The notes under the pieces were generated by a model that searched no databases, was not told the DNA's origin, and worked only from the letters and a program-made list of their open reading frames with translations. A DNA stretch of 64,000 bases from Microdochium bolleyi (Eukaryota; Ascomycota; Sordariomycetes; Xylariales; Microdochiaceae). Position 1 is the first letter of the stretch. Every line of letters starts with the position of its first letter. This document shows positions 32,684-43,998 of this stretch, in pieces. Where the stretch lies: contig KQ964255.1 in the NCBI GenBank assembly GCA_001566295.1, positions 744,001-808,000 of the forward strand. Reading direction: 5' to 3'. The position numbers and the translations under genes are program-made.

Positions 32684-33437
32684 TTAACCAAAGTGCTTCT
32701 GCGCGATCTCGTAGAAGCTCTTGCCCTGGATCCTCGCGATGCGGAGCTCGCGCTCCGAGGGCTGTCTGCTGCCATCAGGGCCAGCAAAGGTACCGGCGCC
32801 CCAGGCCGAGCCGCCGTGGACCTCGGTCAGGTCAACGAGGTCAGGGTACGCCTTGGAGTAGCCAAAGGGCACGTAGATGATGCCGTGGTGGGCGAGCGTG
32901 GACATGGCCGCGAGGCAGGTCGACTCCTGGCCGCCGCCGAGCGAGGCGGTCGAGACGAACAGGCCGGCCATCTTGCCCGCAAAGGCACCCGTGGCCCACT
33001 GCTTGCCCGTCTTGTCGAAGAAGGTCTTCCACTGGGCGGGGAAGTTGCCGTAACGGGTGGGGATGCCGAGAATCCAGGCGTCGTAGCCCTCGAGCGTGGC
33101 CGGGTCCTCAAGGACGGGCACGTCCGAGGCCGGGCCGGGGGCGTGCATCTTGGTCAGGACCTCTTGCGGGAGGGTCTCGGGGATCCTGGGCGGGTGCAAG
33201 TGTTAGTCACCAACCACACACTCCCTGTCGGACTGGAAGCATCATGGTGCGCTACTCACTGGAAGAGGTCGGCCTGGCCGCCAGCCTCCTCGATGCCCTT
33301 CTTCTCGGCCTCGGCAAGCTGCCGGATGTGGCCGTACATCGAGTACTGGATCAGACGTTGCCGTGTCAGTGGGGGAAATCGTGCGAGTGGAAAGAAGCGG
33401 GGCGGTGACGTACGTAGACGATAGCGATCTTGACCAT
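32684..33437 (-). CDS. WrbA-type NAD(P)H:quinone oxidoreductase (flavodoxin fold)
   Basis: Exons 33414..33437 (only 24 nt), 33260..33345, 32684..33185 give 203 aa, all joins in frame. The start MVKIAIVYYSMYGHIRQLAEA is the FMN phosphate-binding loop of WrbA, split by the first intron after residue 8. GIPTRYGNFPAQWKTFFDKTG, FVSTASLGGGQESTCLA and HHGIIYVPFGY are the other FMN-site blocks. Homologues (yeast Pst2, Rfs1, Ycp4; E. coli WrbA) reduce quinones by two electrons and protect from oxidative stress. Size and motif order are complete, so the gene looks functional. Confidence 0.95.
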
Positions 33438-34483
33438 TGTGACGGATGTGAGTGGGATCCCAGTTGTGAAGGAAGAAGTACTTTTGGTACGAGGACGATG
33501 TGTCTTTTGGTGGTATGAGGATGGGAAACTGGCCCCAGGGAAAATGGGGAGACCCGTGGCTTAAATCATGACGGCGACTGCACTGCTCTGCTCCCAGCGG
33601 AAGCTTGTTGCAAGCAGATCGCCAGGTGGAGGGGCATCGCATGAGGGGTCGAGGTCCAGGGCACACGCTTTCGGTAGCCGCGCCGAAGCCATCGAGGAGG
33701 CTCGAGTGACGAGTGAGTGGGCCATGCTGCGCGAGTAAGGTTGTGGAGAGCAGAGGCACCTTACTCACACCTTGCCCGCAATAGGGCTGGCGATTAGCAA
33801 CGCTTTGTCATGCGCGACGCTTGCTCCGTAGAAGCGGGGCTCGCCCGTGTTGGAGCTCTGGAGGCGTTGACGATATGCGGCCGTTCAGTCAGCCACTTCT
33901 ATAGATAGCGTAGACCCGTCGCAACGTGCAGTTTGGGACGTTGCAGTGGTTTGTGATGATGATTCAGGACTCCACCACGGTACCCTCCGAATCCATGCTT
34001 CGATGTGGCATGACGGGATTGGGTTCTGACCGCGCGCTCGCCTGTTGCTCCCACATGTTCGTGCCCGCGTCTTGACCCGTTTTGTCGCTGGTTTCAATGC
34101 CCTGCATCCCTACGCGTATGCAGTAATGGTTGGCAAGCCCTGACAAAGCGGCTCAGCTGCCGCGCTTTTACCCCGCTGCTGGAAGCTCCGATACAAATGT
34201 AGCTTTGACATGCTCACATTGGCTGCAATGGTGTCCCTGAAAGCCATTCTTCAAGGCAAAGCCAGTTCGTATTAAGTAGCTCAAGTGCAGCTCAGACGCC
34301 GGAACTCCATGCTTCCCCCAAAAGACGTATACTGCAGCAGAATTCCACTAGCAGAACATATACCCAGCTTCATCAATGTCGTCAAAGAGCAGCCCTCGGC
34401 CTCCCACGACTGAAGGGCTCCCTATAAACATGCTCGATTGTCATCGGGCACAACCATGGCCATTTCAATTCCTACGAGCCCGG
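33438..34483. other. Intergenic region upstream of the WrbA gene
   Basis: About 1 kb. Left part is the promoter of the WrbA-type gene; right part is the 3' flank of the next minus-strand gene. Nothing else is supportable. Confidence 0.4.
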
Positions 34484-35846
34484 CTACTGGTGAGCGCTTG
34501 GCGGTACCGCCGTCGACGGCTCAATCACGATCTCGGGTAGTCGTGCTATCCTTAGACTGGGAAGCTGTGGCACGCCGCCAACTCCACGGGAGGATCGATG
34601 GGATGCATCGGCGGATTGTTGGTCTCCCATTGACGCTCCACTAGAATGTCGACGGTCCGAGATTGCATGCTCATCGCCGGGGTACTGGGGAGGCGGTCCT
34701 TGGTAGGTGGGCGTAGGTGATCGGGAGTCGTTGTCGCTCAGTTGGACATCTTCGTAACCAGGCGGCGCGAGTCCCAGCATCCCGACATCCCCAAGATCAA
34801 CGCCGTGCACGTCCGGATTAGACACTGATCTGGCCATGGATAGCCGTGGCGTAGTAGCGCCCGAAGGCGACAGACCGGGCGAGGGCACGTCTGTCATGCT
34901 GTCGAAACTCATGATGGAGCTGGCGCTCCGCTCTCGTGTGTGATGTGGTCTAGTGGAAGACCCGCCGATGCTCGCAGCATCTGACAGAAGACCCCTCTGT
35001 TCGCTTTCTGTGCTGTTCGCTCGCAGTCGAGACCCATCGGCTCGCGCAACGCCCAGATCGTGGTAGCTGACGCTCGATACAGCGCGCTGTCGCTTTTCCT
35101 TGAGCTGGCTGTGGACTTCGCGCAACTCGGGCAGGACACTAGCTTCCCGTTCCCGGGCATGCCGTGCTCTAATTTCACTGAGCGCGACAACGTCGCCGGC
35201 GTCGCGAGCTCTGTTCCGCTCTTCTCGTCGTGCCTCGCGCTCTACTAGTTCTCGGCGCCGGGCCATGCGGATCTGGTATAGTGTCTCCATCTCTTCCTCC
35301 CGCATGGCTTCCTCCTCTGCTGCTGTGCTGTGTTCGACAATGACGTCGACGCCGTCTCGCTCGCCCTCGCGGCCGAGGATGCGCTCGCCATCGCTGACCC
35401 TCGGGCGGTAAGCCGGCAGCGTCATGATGGAGCGGACCGAAGTCGACCGGTCGATTGGGAGGGCGTCCGGATTTCGAGAGTTGCTGGCCTGGTGTGATGT
35501 CGTGCTGTTGGCTTCCGCATGGCCGTCCTCTCCCGCTGTTCTTTCATATTTGCCTTTGGCAGATTTATTCTGTTTCCTGACGATAAATGATATGACAAAG
35601 CCGAGGACAAAAACGACGGCCACGACAATGATAACCTGCAGATGTCGAGCGGTCAGCGGTCAGCGGGCACGGATAGGTACAGCCATAGACGGCTCGAGGG
35701 CCATGACCTACAATCAGAACCACGGACGGCTTGTTATTGGAGGAACCGGCCTGCCGTGCGAGAAGACTGCGAGAGCCCAGGCGGTCGCCATCGCGAGTCG
35801 CCCACATGGAGTCAGGCGAATTCCGTGCAGGCATGGCAAGCGGCAT
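34484..35846 (-). CDS. Single-pass membrane protein with coiled-coil and disordered tail
   Basis: Exons 35712..35846 and 34484..35635 (phase 0, GTAGGT donor), 428 aa. The splice joins VVLI to VIIVVAVVFVLGFVISFIV, making one transmembrane helix (about residues 42-64) followed by RKQNKSAKGKY as a positive-inside flank. Residues about 145-245 are rich in Glu, Arg and Ala (EEEAMREEEMETLYQIRMAR) and should form a coiled coil. The rest is Ser/Pro-rich with many possible phosphorylation sites and a PPGYED / PPPQYPGDE PY-type pair near residues 335-370 that could bind WW domains. Such fungal proteins are widespread but uncharacterised. An internal ATG (residue 14) could be the true start. Confidence 0.75.
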
Positions 35847-37269
35847 GTTGGAGCAACGTGAAGCGAGCGACTGGAATGGGAATCAGAAGAAGAGAGCAGC
35901 CGGGCCAGGCGGCCTTGCAGCGGAGCAAGAGGGCGGAAGATGGCGAAGAGAAGCGGCTGACGCGCGGCGCAGAAAGGTAAGCTGACCGGGGCTGGACCCT
36001 GCAAGTTGTGGATGCGAGAAACTCTCTCTGACGTTCATCTGCGGCAGTGCTTTGCTCGTCTGTCTCGCAGGCGAACATGTGCCCTCCGGGCCCTGGATGC
36101 TGCTCCCTCCGGAGGACAGCCTCTGGCATTGCACCCTCGGTCAGGCTCGATAGATTGAAGGCGGACGGCCGAGGCGGCCATCATCACGTCCCACCAACTG
36201 CAGGCACCACCCCACTCCGGACGCTCTCGGCAGTGGCAACCGCCAGCAGAGGTGCCCTCTATGTGACGCTAGGACGGCTAGCCGCCCACCACAGCCCCAG
36301 GTTCGAGGCAGGAAATCGTTCACTTTCTCGTACCTGACCCAAGCATTGGCGAAGCTCACTGCCACCCTCCCTCACCCACCCACCCCCTCGACGGTCGGCC
36401 ACAACACACCTTCTTTTGCTCGTGTTCCCCCGCCGCTTCAGTTTTCTACGTGCAACAATGTATGCTGCCTCTGTCATGCTGTGCTCTCCCTGTACCACGG
36501 CGCTGTGTCCGCCCGGTCGCATCGCATTCAAGACACCCAAGCCCCACCCTGCTCGTTCCTGGCGTTGACATCCCACCCGCCCTGTTATTGTGGGACTGGT
36601 ATACTCGGGAGCTTCGATCCGGTCAAAGTCCGCCTGCGCGTGGTCGTGAATACAACGCCGGGCGCGTTGAAGCCTGGAGTAGCAAACAATTGTCAAAGCT
36701 GCAGCTGTTCCCCGAAGCCGAGTACCTAGATTGTGGGGTGCCTGCCATTCTTCCCCGAGCGCGCCGCTCAACCTCGGATTGGTCTCCTACGCGCTCACGA
36801 CCAGATTGACATGCAGGCCAACCGACCCTGGCTGCGTTCATGGCTGCGCGCTGTCCACTGTCGCAGCTTCACCGCTGCATATCCTTGCTTCTCACTGCTC
36901 AACTATGCTTCCCAATGTTACCGAGAACCCGGGTCATGCCCTGGCTGGCCCGCTCGTGGCAGCCGTTGCGGCGCTTACCTGATTGTAAGGGGAAGAGTAG
37001 GAGGCAGACAACAACCGTATCATGTATGTCCGTGGCCACTCACAATGGGCCCCGCGGATATTCTTCCTGGCTTGCTACATCCGCACATGATTGGATGGAG
37101 TCTGGTGGCGCGCATCGGCTCGCACATACATCACGACATCGAGAGCATAGAGCCAAAAGTTGCCTTAAAGTGCCGGGATTTAGGGTATCTTGAATTCGTG
37201 TATATTGTTTCGCTTTCATGTCGTCTTCCCATCGCCCCTTTTCTTTTGGCTGGCAATGTCTTTGCCAAT
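35847..37269. other. Intergenic region, 1.4 kb
   Basis: Lies between the membrane-protein start and the LYS12 stop. Several open frames of 80-180 codons exist on both strands, but they are Cys/Pro/Ser-rich, lack splice support and look like chance in GC-rich DNA. I see nothing firm. Confidence 0.35.
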
Positions 37270-38343
37270 CTATAGTCTACGCAGGATGTCCTGGACGACC
37301 TCCTCGGTCTTGGCCGAACCGCCCAAATCGGGGCTGAGCAGCCTGCCCTCCTCCAGGTTGGCGTCGACAGCGGCATAGATCTTGGCCGCGGCCTCCTCCT
37401 CGTTCAGGAACTCGAGCATGAGCGCAGTGCTGCGGAGGGTGGCGATGGGGTTGGCAATGCCCTGGCCCATGATGTCGGGCGCAGAGCCGTGGCAGGGCTC
37501 ACCAATAGCGAAGCCCTCGCCGACGTTGGCGGAGGGGACAAGACCCAACGAGCCGACGAGCGCGGCAGCACCATCGGAGAGGATGTCGCCGTACAAATTG
37601 GGGGCGACGATGACATCGTACGCCTCGGGCTGGCGGAACAGCTTGTAGACCATGCTGTCGACAATCTGCTCCTCGACACCGACCTTGCCAGCAAACTGCG
37701 AGGCGGCCAGGGCTGCGCGCGCGGTCGAGCGGAAGAGGCCGTCCGTCTGGGATAGGACATTGGACTTGTGAGTAATGGTGACCAGGGGGCTCTTGTGGAT
37801 GCTGGCGGAGCCGGCATCACGGATCTTCTGGCGGCGGAGAGCGATCTCGCCGGCCATGGTGGCGATGCGGAAGGAGGCCTTCTCGCTGATGCGCTTGATA
37901 GCCTCGGCAACCTTGCCGTCGGGACCGTCGCGGGTCGTCTCCTCCTTGACGTAAAGATCCTCGGTATTTTCTCGGACAATGACCATGTCAATGGGGTTCT
38001 TGGCCGTCATGACGGTCTTCACGGGGCGGACGTTGGCGTAGAGGTCGAGCTTCTTGCGGAGAGCAACGATCGGGGAGCTGTAGCCCTTAACAGCCGTGCT
38101 GGGCGACGAGACAGCACCGAAGAGGGCACCATCGCACTCGGACTTGAGGATCTCTACCGTCTTGTCGGGGAGAGCGGCACCCGTCTTCTCAAACGTCTCG
38201 AAGCCGGCATGGAGATCGGTGAACTCGAACTTGAGGCCGAGGGATGAGGGAAGAGCCTCGAGGATGCGGCGGCCGGCGGGGATGACCTCCTTGCCGATGC
38301 CGTCGCCGGGAATGAGGCCGATACGCAGAACGCGGGAAGCCAT
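37270..38343 (-). CDS. LYS12: Homoisocitrate dehydrogenase
   Basis: Intronless, 357 aa, ATG at 38343. The beta-decarboxylating dehydrogenase fold is clear: IGLIPGDGIGKEVIP at the start, LRKKLDLYANVRPVK (substrate arginines), VIVRENTEDLYVKEE, ITHKSNVLSQTDGLF with the catalytic Lys, and NLYGDILSDGAAALVGSLGL with the metal-binding Asp residues. GSAPDIMGQGIANPIAT lies near the cofactor site. The VKGYSSPIV and DLYVKEE phrases separate LYS12 from isopropylmalate (LEU2) and isocitrate dehydrogenases. It converts homoisocitrate to 2-oxoadipate with NAD+ in the fungal alpha-aminoadipate lysine pathway, in mitochondria. A TGAGTCA element lies 27 nt upstream of the ATG, as expected for a cross-pathway-controlled gene. 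Confidence 0.93.
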   Translation of the reverse strand: MASRVLRIGLIPGDGIGKEVIPAGRRILEALPSSLGLKFEFTDLHAGFETFEKTGAALPDKTVEILKSECDGALFGAVSSPSTAVKGYSSPIVALRKKLDLYANVRPVKTVMTAKNPIDMVIVRENTEDLYVKEETTRDGPDGKVAEAIKRISEKASFRIATMAGEIALRRQKIRDAGSASIHKSPLVTITHKSNVLSQTDGLFRSTARAALAASQFAGKVGVEEQIVDSMVYKLFRQPEAYDVIVAPNLYGDILSDGAAALVGSLGLVPSANVGEGFAIGEPCHGSAPDIMGQGIANPIATLRSTALMLEFLNEEEAAAKIYAAVDANLEEGRLLSPDLGGSAKTEEVVQDILRRL

Positions 38344-38369
38344 GGCGGATGATTGTCAAGGTAGCGAAT

Positions 38370-38376
38370 TGAGTCA
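38370..38376. promoter_or_regulatory. Gcn4/CPC1-type element TGAGTCA
   Basis: A perfect 7-bp TGASTCA site within an inverted AATTGAGTCAATT, 27 nt upstream of the LYS12 ATG. Gcn4/CpcA/CPC1 activates lysine-pathway genes in fungi during amino-acid starvation. The close position to the ATG is unusual; the transcript start is unknown. Confidence 0.5.
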
Positions 38377-39567
38377 ATTGGCCTGAGTGTGGGCGTTGTT
38401 GACAGCAGAGCAGTCAGAGAGGAACAGCGGGTGGTCGGCAATTAAATTTCTGGCGGCGATGTCGGAGCCGAGCTCGCACGCAACGAGCACTGGAGCTCTG
38501 GCGGGGAGAGGCAGCTGCGAGCCCGGGCAATTGCAAACCCGAGGGACATTGTCACTTCGCTCCGCCAAGCCAAATAAATAATCGCAGTGGGGCACACGAC
38601 CAGCCTCATCCAAGTTGTGACGGCTTGCATAAACCTCTCGGTTCACGGTGCACATGCCCTGCACCTGCACTTGCGGGGAGCTGGAGCTGTCAATTCCAGA
38701 CGTGGACGGAGTACGGAGGCAAACGTGCAGTGTTAACGGTTTCACGCCAGGGCCCCGGCTCGGAATGCTTCGATTGCTTCGCCAATCCCGGCATCGACTC
38801 CGCCTTGCCTGGTTTCATACTCGAGATATGTACAGCTGTTCACATCACGACACCGTTGATTACTTGACTGTAGGGAGTCTGCCGTTACGATTGGATTGCG
38901 GCCATGCTGGCTGGATGTGATGCACTGGCACTGGTCGTGCTTGTCGTTTACAGTCTGGTCAACAAATCTGCTGCGGCTTTGATGCTTTCATTCGCCTGCA
39001 GTCGGGAGCTCTCTCTAGACACCCGAGTCTATGGGCCTCCCGCTACAAGTCTTTGCAGCTCTGCAGCTCTGGTCTACCGTACGCAGTAATATTAAAACAT
39101 TGCTCCATACGTGCAAACTGAACTCTGATTTGCGTAACACGAGCGGGCGGGCCCAGCCGCGGCGAGAGTGACCCGTTGCCATGATCCGTTGCAGCTCGAG
39201 GCCCCTGCGCCTGCCCACATGGGGAATAATTAAGGGGTCTCCTTCACGCCGGTCGAGCTCACCACGACCTGTCGTTGCCGGATCTACCAAAGCGAAGCTC
39301 ATGCGACACTCGCCGAGGCTCGTCCCCTCTCTTGCCGTTCTCTCCTGCTGCCCGTCTGTCAATCCTCATCACCTCTCTCCAGCGCACTACACGGCGTACA
39401 ACCGGTCTGAGGCACAAGCTTGACGCCGAGGTGGGCACCGACAGCGACGACACCTTGGCTCCTTCCTTGCAGCGACTCCTACCACCCTCTCGCGATCGTC
39501 CCTTCCAGCCAGAAGACCCAGCATTTCGAGCTCGAATCCGCCCCAGGGCGGCGACTCTCTCCCCACG
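38377..39567. other. Divergent intergenic region LYS12 / disordered-protein gene
   Basis: About 1.2 kb containing the LYS12 upstream region on the left and the promoter and leader of the next plus-strand gene on the right (pyrimidine-rich from about 39300). No gene is supported. Confidence 0.4.
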
Positions 39568-41986
39568 ATGCCGGGCGTCAAAGGTCTCGCTGCCATGTTT
39601 GAGCAGCGAGGCGACGCGAGCCCTCCCGACCTCACCAGGGGCAGATCACCCAATGCTCTATCCGGTAGGTTCTCCTATCCTCACAGCGCTGCATGGTTCC
39701 CGGGCAGCACTTCGCGTGGACAGCAGCCGTGTCCTGCGCAGGCCGTGCCATAGGTTCATGTCTGGATAGCCAACGCCTGAGACATGTCATTCAAGACGCA
39801 CTTTCGCCCGTTGGGGAGAGGTGCTAGGCTAGTCCTGCCATTCCTACCCCAAGCTCCCAGCTACACACATCATCACACTTTCATCACTTTACTCCACCTC
39901 TGGTAATAATCCAGTTCGCAAGGCTGACCAAAGCTTCGACTCTTCTCGAACAGGCACTCCACCCCTCTCGGACTCGCCACGACCGCTTTCCAAGATTCGT
40001 ACCCAGTTTGTTGCCGTGGAGAAAGACGGCAGGATAGGCCTCACGCGTGGCATCAGTACAGATTCGATCGGCTCCAGTCGGCGAGCGAGCAACGAGACGG
40101 GCACCACTACGCCTCAGCCACGATCTGAACCAACTTCAGATCCTTTCATCGAGACGCCGGCTGCCCTTAGCAAGGTCACGTCCAACCCGATCTCGACACC
40201 GAAATCCCGATCACAATCACCGCAGAAGCCGCCCGCATCTTTCGGCAGGATGTCTCCCCTCAAGAACACCGGGACCAGCACGCCAGAGGTCATGCCGAAT
40301 GCCAACCCGGACAAGATTACAGACGAGGAGGAAACAAAGACCAGGCTACAACCAGGCCTTCCCACCGACAAGCTGGCCGTCCGAGGCAACCACAACGCAG
40401 GCTCCAATGGCATTGGTGACAGCCTTAAGAGCGCCTCGACTCCAGCTCCAGTCGCAGAGGTGAAAGCTCCTAAGAGCATCGCCACTCCAGCTCCGACTGC
40501 AGAGGTGAAAACTCCGAAGAGCATCGCCACGCCGGCTGCGGAGGACAAAGGTCCTAAGGGTGTCAGTGCTCCGGCTACAGAGGACAAAGCTCCTAAGAGC
40601 ATCAATGCTCCGGCAAAGGCAACGTTGGCCCCCGTCACGACCGCTAAGACGGCGAGCAAAGCTCCCAAGTCGCCCATGGTGTCAAAGGCTCCCAAATCAC
40701 CACAGCCCCCCAAGGCCCCGAAGAGTCCGACGAAGGAGACCCTCAAGGCGCCCGCCTTGGCCCCGACCAAGAAGACATCGACCGCAGACTTGAAAGAATC
40801 TCACAAGAAGTCTGTCGCCACTGCGCCCGCGCCTGTGACAGCTAGCAGCACGAGCACTGCCAAGAAGCCCGCCTCTCTTGTTGTTCCGTCAAGTGGCACC
40901 GGTTTCGTAAAGCCCAAGGTCAAGTCCCCAACTCGTCCAGTCAAGCTGCCGGCAGGCCTGACCTCTCACACCGCATCATCGTCGTCTCGAGGCAACGTCG
41001 GTGTCGCCGCTCCGGCGCCAGCGCAGCCAGCGAAGCGCTCGCGCTCAGTCGCCCCCAGCGCAACCTCGCAGCGACCAGCCAGCCGTATTAGCACTGCTGG
41101 TACAGGGGATGGCGCCAGAACGCTGAGGCGGCAGAGCTCATCGATCAATGGGAGTACACGCCAGAGTATCGGCAGCATCGGACCCCCACCAAAGCAAGTT
41201 GCCCAAGACGCTCCCAAGAAGGACTACCATGTGGACGAAGGATTTCTCGCTCGTATGATGCGCCCTACGCAGAGCAGCGCTAGCAAAACCACCGAGAAAG
41301 CACCTGTGACACCACCCCGACGGCAGGCCGCTCCCAAATCTGCGCCCAGGCACGCGATTGGGGCCGACGCAACCGCAAGCGCGAAGAAGGCTGCAGCCAA
41401 GCTGCAGGCTGCTGGGAGCACGAAGTCCAAGGATGCAGCATCGGAGCGCACCAAAGGTCTCGGGTCACCGTTGGGCAGTGCTGTTAGCTCTGCGCCAAAA
41501 CCCGACGCTGCGCCAGAAACCAAGTCCGGGTCACCAAAGAGGAGCGAGCGCGCGCCAACGATCGAGGCACCTGCATCAGGATTGGAAGAGCAAATGGCCA
41601 GCCTGACGGTCAAGGATGAGGCCAAGCCGATTGAGAGCGAGGACAACAACGATGCCCAGCCGGCGGAGCGGATTTCCACTGAGACCCCAGAGGTTGCCGA
41701 GGGGTCCAATGAGCCAGAGGTCACCAAAGGGGACAGCACCACCTCAGAAGTCGCTGTTCCTGAACTCTCCGAGAAGGCGATGCCTGTTGTGACAGACGAA
41801 CCGCTCAAGGTTGAAGATATTGAGGATGTCGTCCACGAAGTTCCCGACATGCCCGAAGCCGCCACTTCTGAGAAGGAATCGACCATTGAAGCGGCGCTCG
41901 TAGCTGCAAGCTCTGACGACACCAACAAGGTGGGCGGTGAAGTGAAGGAGGAGGATGAAGATATGGCAACCCCGGCAGCACCCTGA
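39568..41986 (+). CDS. Large intrinsically disordered Lys/Pro/Ala-rich protein with internal repeats
   Basis: Exons 39568..39664 and 39954..41986 (phase 1, GTAGGT donor, CAG acceptor), 709 aa. The short first exon encodes MPGVKGLAAMFEQRG and the join leads into PPLSDSPRPLSKIRTQFVAVEKDGR, a conserved-looking N-terminal block seen in uncharacterised fungal proteins. Most of the rest is low complexity. Residues about 175-290 hold a degenerate repeat of the type APxAEVKAPKSIATP, then KAPKSP units. A positively charged middle and an acidic C-terminal third (many Glu, Asp, Val) follow. No enzyme domain is visible. The charge layout suggests a scaffold or cytoskeleton/chromatin-associated protein, but this is inference only. 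Confidence 0.8.
40430..40750 (+). repeat. In-frame degenerate repeat (APxAEVKAPKSIATP / KAPKSP units)
   Basis: Four degenerate copies of a unit of roughly 15-20 codons followed by shorter KAPKSP copies, inside the disordered-protein gene. Similar at both DNA and protein level in the first two copies, so expansion looks recent there. Confidence 0.7.
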
Positions 41987-42719
41987 AGGATGGCGAGTTC
42001 AAAGCTGGCGCAGATGGTGTAGGAGTCGGGAGAAATGTTGTGCCACGAGTTGTGGGCCACCAAGATTGTTGTCGTATTTTCGCATTGCGCTCGTTGCTTC
42101 TTGAACACCCTGTACATTTTTGATTCGTTCTCGGCGCGGACAGCCCACCATGTGGCTTGCATCGATACCATAAGTAGGCGAGGCGTTGTACTAGACAAAT
42201 TGAGCGTTTTCGCATATCCAGTCAGGTGTATGGGTTGTTGCGAAGCATACTGTTCTAAATTTCTTCTTGTTTGATATACATATATACTCTACAATCGAAG
42301 CACGGGATTCATGCAAAATGGCCAGACTTGCCAGCTGTGTACTGCCGCTGCTTGGTCTCCTAGACTCCTCCCCAGCGTATCGCTGCTTCGGTGTGAAGGC
42401 TCATTGACCCTGCCGTTCTGTCGAAGAGGGTCCCACGGTCGGCAGACGATGCTTGGGCAGAACATTAGATCTCTTGCCCTGTGTGATACTGTTGATGCCA
42501 AAAGGAATGCGCATGCCGCTGCACCGTTTCGCGTTCGTGTCGTTCCTGTTGCTCGTAGCTCTGGTGTTCTTGCCCTGGCGAATCTCGCTTGGCCTGACAT
42601 GACGCGAGCAGAGGCCAATTCCATGACTGTTGGTGCATCTCTAGTACAACAACAAATGCACAACTAGGTGCAGACAAGTAGATATCGCCCTTTGCCATTC
42701 TCCCACCACACACCCTCTC
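41987..42719. other. Convergent 3' spacer
   Basis: About 730 bp between the stop of the disordered-protein gene and the stop of the uS8m gene. No gene seen; an AT-rich stretch near 42240-42300 may hold the poly(A) signals. Confidence 0.4.
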
Positions 42720-43208
42720 TTACGGGCTAACGCGGAACAGCAGCGTCCCGCCAATCTTCCTCTCCGCAGCCTCCCTGCTGTCCATGATCCCCCGATCCGT
42801 GCCGACAATCAGACACTCCCCGAGGTTCAGCCCGCGCTGGTACGGCGTGTCCTGGCCCCTGCTCACCCTCTCCAGCGTCCGGAGGTCCGCGCTGACGATC
42901 CTCTTGGGCGTGCTGATGGGCCGCAGCGTCTTCATGACGGGCTCGTTGTTGAGGTACTTGAGGCCCAACCAGAGGCGCTGCTGCGCGACGTTGGCGGTCG
43001 TCAGGGGCTCGGGCGTGTGCGAGGACAGGCGCGCCGGGTCCGGCGGGTGGATGCCGCCGCGGGCGACGAAGGAGAGGAAGCCCAGCTTGTGCAGGGCCAG
43101 GGCGATCTTGAGGTTGTACTTGTTCGACGGGACCGAGGTCAGGCCCAGGCGCGCCCGGCAGGCGTTCTGCAGGTGCGAGTACATGTGCACCCCGTTGAGG
43201 ACGCCCAT
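42720..43208 (-). CDS. MRPS8: Mitochondrial small-subunit ribosomal protein uS8m
   Basis: Intronless, 162 aa, ATG at 43208. It reads like bacterial S8 with mitochondrial features: an N-terminal helix (LQNACRARLG), KIALALHKLGFLSFV matching the first S8 domain, LWLGLKYLNNEPVMKTLRPISTPKRIV in the middle, and a C-terminal domain ending GGTLLFRV, equivalent to bacterial S8 GGEVLCYV-type ends. It binds the central domain of the mitochondrial small-subunit rRNA. Length is near the fungal norm (about 155-165). It is divergent from the Q/P-rich protein gene; two other mitochondrial translation genes (MEF1, mS26) are in the same window. Confidence 0.9.
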   Translation of the reverse strand: MGVLNGVHMYSHLQNACRARLGLTSVPSNKYNLKIALALHKLGFLSFVARGGIHPPDPARLSSHTPEPLTTANVAQQRLWLGLKYLNNEPVMKTLRPISTPKRIVSADLRTLERVSRGQDTPYQRGLNLGECLIVGTDRGIMDSREAAERKIGGTLLFRVSP

Positions 43209-43372
43209 TGTTGCGGTTGGGGTGGTGTGTGTGTGTGTTCGTGGGATGCCGTGAGGGCTTGGGGTGCTGTTGTGAAGGCCCCCTGGTCTCGCGAGAGAGA
43301 GCGAGAGATTGCGGTGAAGTGATCGTCAGATGGGTGAGGCTGGTGCCGTGACGCTCTCGTCGTCACTGAAGT

Positions 43373-43403
<31 letters not shown>

Positions 43404-43998
43404 CGCCGGTGGTTCGTCGAGACTGTCGACTGGCGATACCAAATGCGCTTGCTTCAAAAAGTTGCGTGGAGCGGCTTGAGAGAAGTGGGTCCTTGGTAGA
43501 TGCAGATGGGAGTCTGCAGAATTATGCACGGGCACAAGCCATGCTGGCCGTGCATAAAGACCCTTGTTCTTCAGCTCCGAGTCGAGCATGTCTTGGAGCC
43601 ATGTGATTGGTCCCGCTAAGCGCCGGGAGGCTTGGAACTGCGCCGAGCTACCGGAGCACCCCTCCAACAAAGAGGGAGCTCGCCGTTGCAGCCCTGGAGG
43701 CGAGCAGGGTCCATAGGCTGTCATCGGGGGATGAAAGTGCGTCCTCGGTCGCATTTCTCTCCCGTCTGTCCTTCTCTTCTTTTTCTTGACTATTTGCTTT
43801 CGTAGCAGCTGAGCGTTTCTCTACCGTCGAGCATCGGATATCTTCTTGTTCATTTTGACTTACACGACTGCAACTTCAACACCTCTTGGAAGGACCTGCC
43901 ATTGGACCCCCAAGTCAGGAGAGGGGGAACTGTCAGGCATAACCCACGTTCTCCGCTGTAGACAACTGCTTGCTCCCCGAGGAGCTCACAACCCGAAC
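43209..43998. promoter_or_regulatory. Divergent promoter region uS8m / Q-P-rich protein
   Basis: 790 bp between two divergent starts. It includes a TCG trinucleotide run (about 43362-43399) and a GT-rich stretch (43221-43240). A minus-strand open frame, 43326..43754, starts with ATG and has a poly-Asp run, listed separately as doubtful. Confidence 0.4.
43326..43754 (-). CDS. Doubtful small acidic-tailed open frame
   Basis: 142 codons from an ATG, intronless. The tail is DDDDDDDD followed by FSDDESVT, produced by the TCG/GAC microsatellite. The middle (ITWLQDMLDSELKNKGLYARP) is moderately protein-like. No family is recognised, and it sits entirely in the promoter region between two solid divergent genes. 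It may be a leader or chance. Confidence 0.2.

Noticed and set aside
36259..36982. Several 80-170-codon frames between the coiled-coil membrane protein and LYS12
   Set aside because: They overlap on both strands with similar length and have Cys/Pro/Ser/Arg-biased composition, as expected for chance in GC-rich non-coding DNA.
41224..42198. 324-codon minus-strand frame opposite the disordered-protein gene
   Set aside because: Mirror of the low-complexity exon, rich in Ser/Ala/Leu, with no family pattern.
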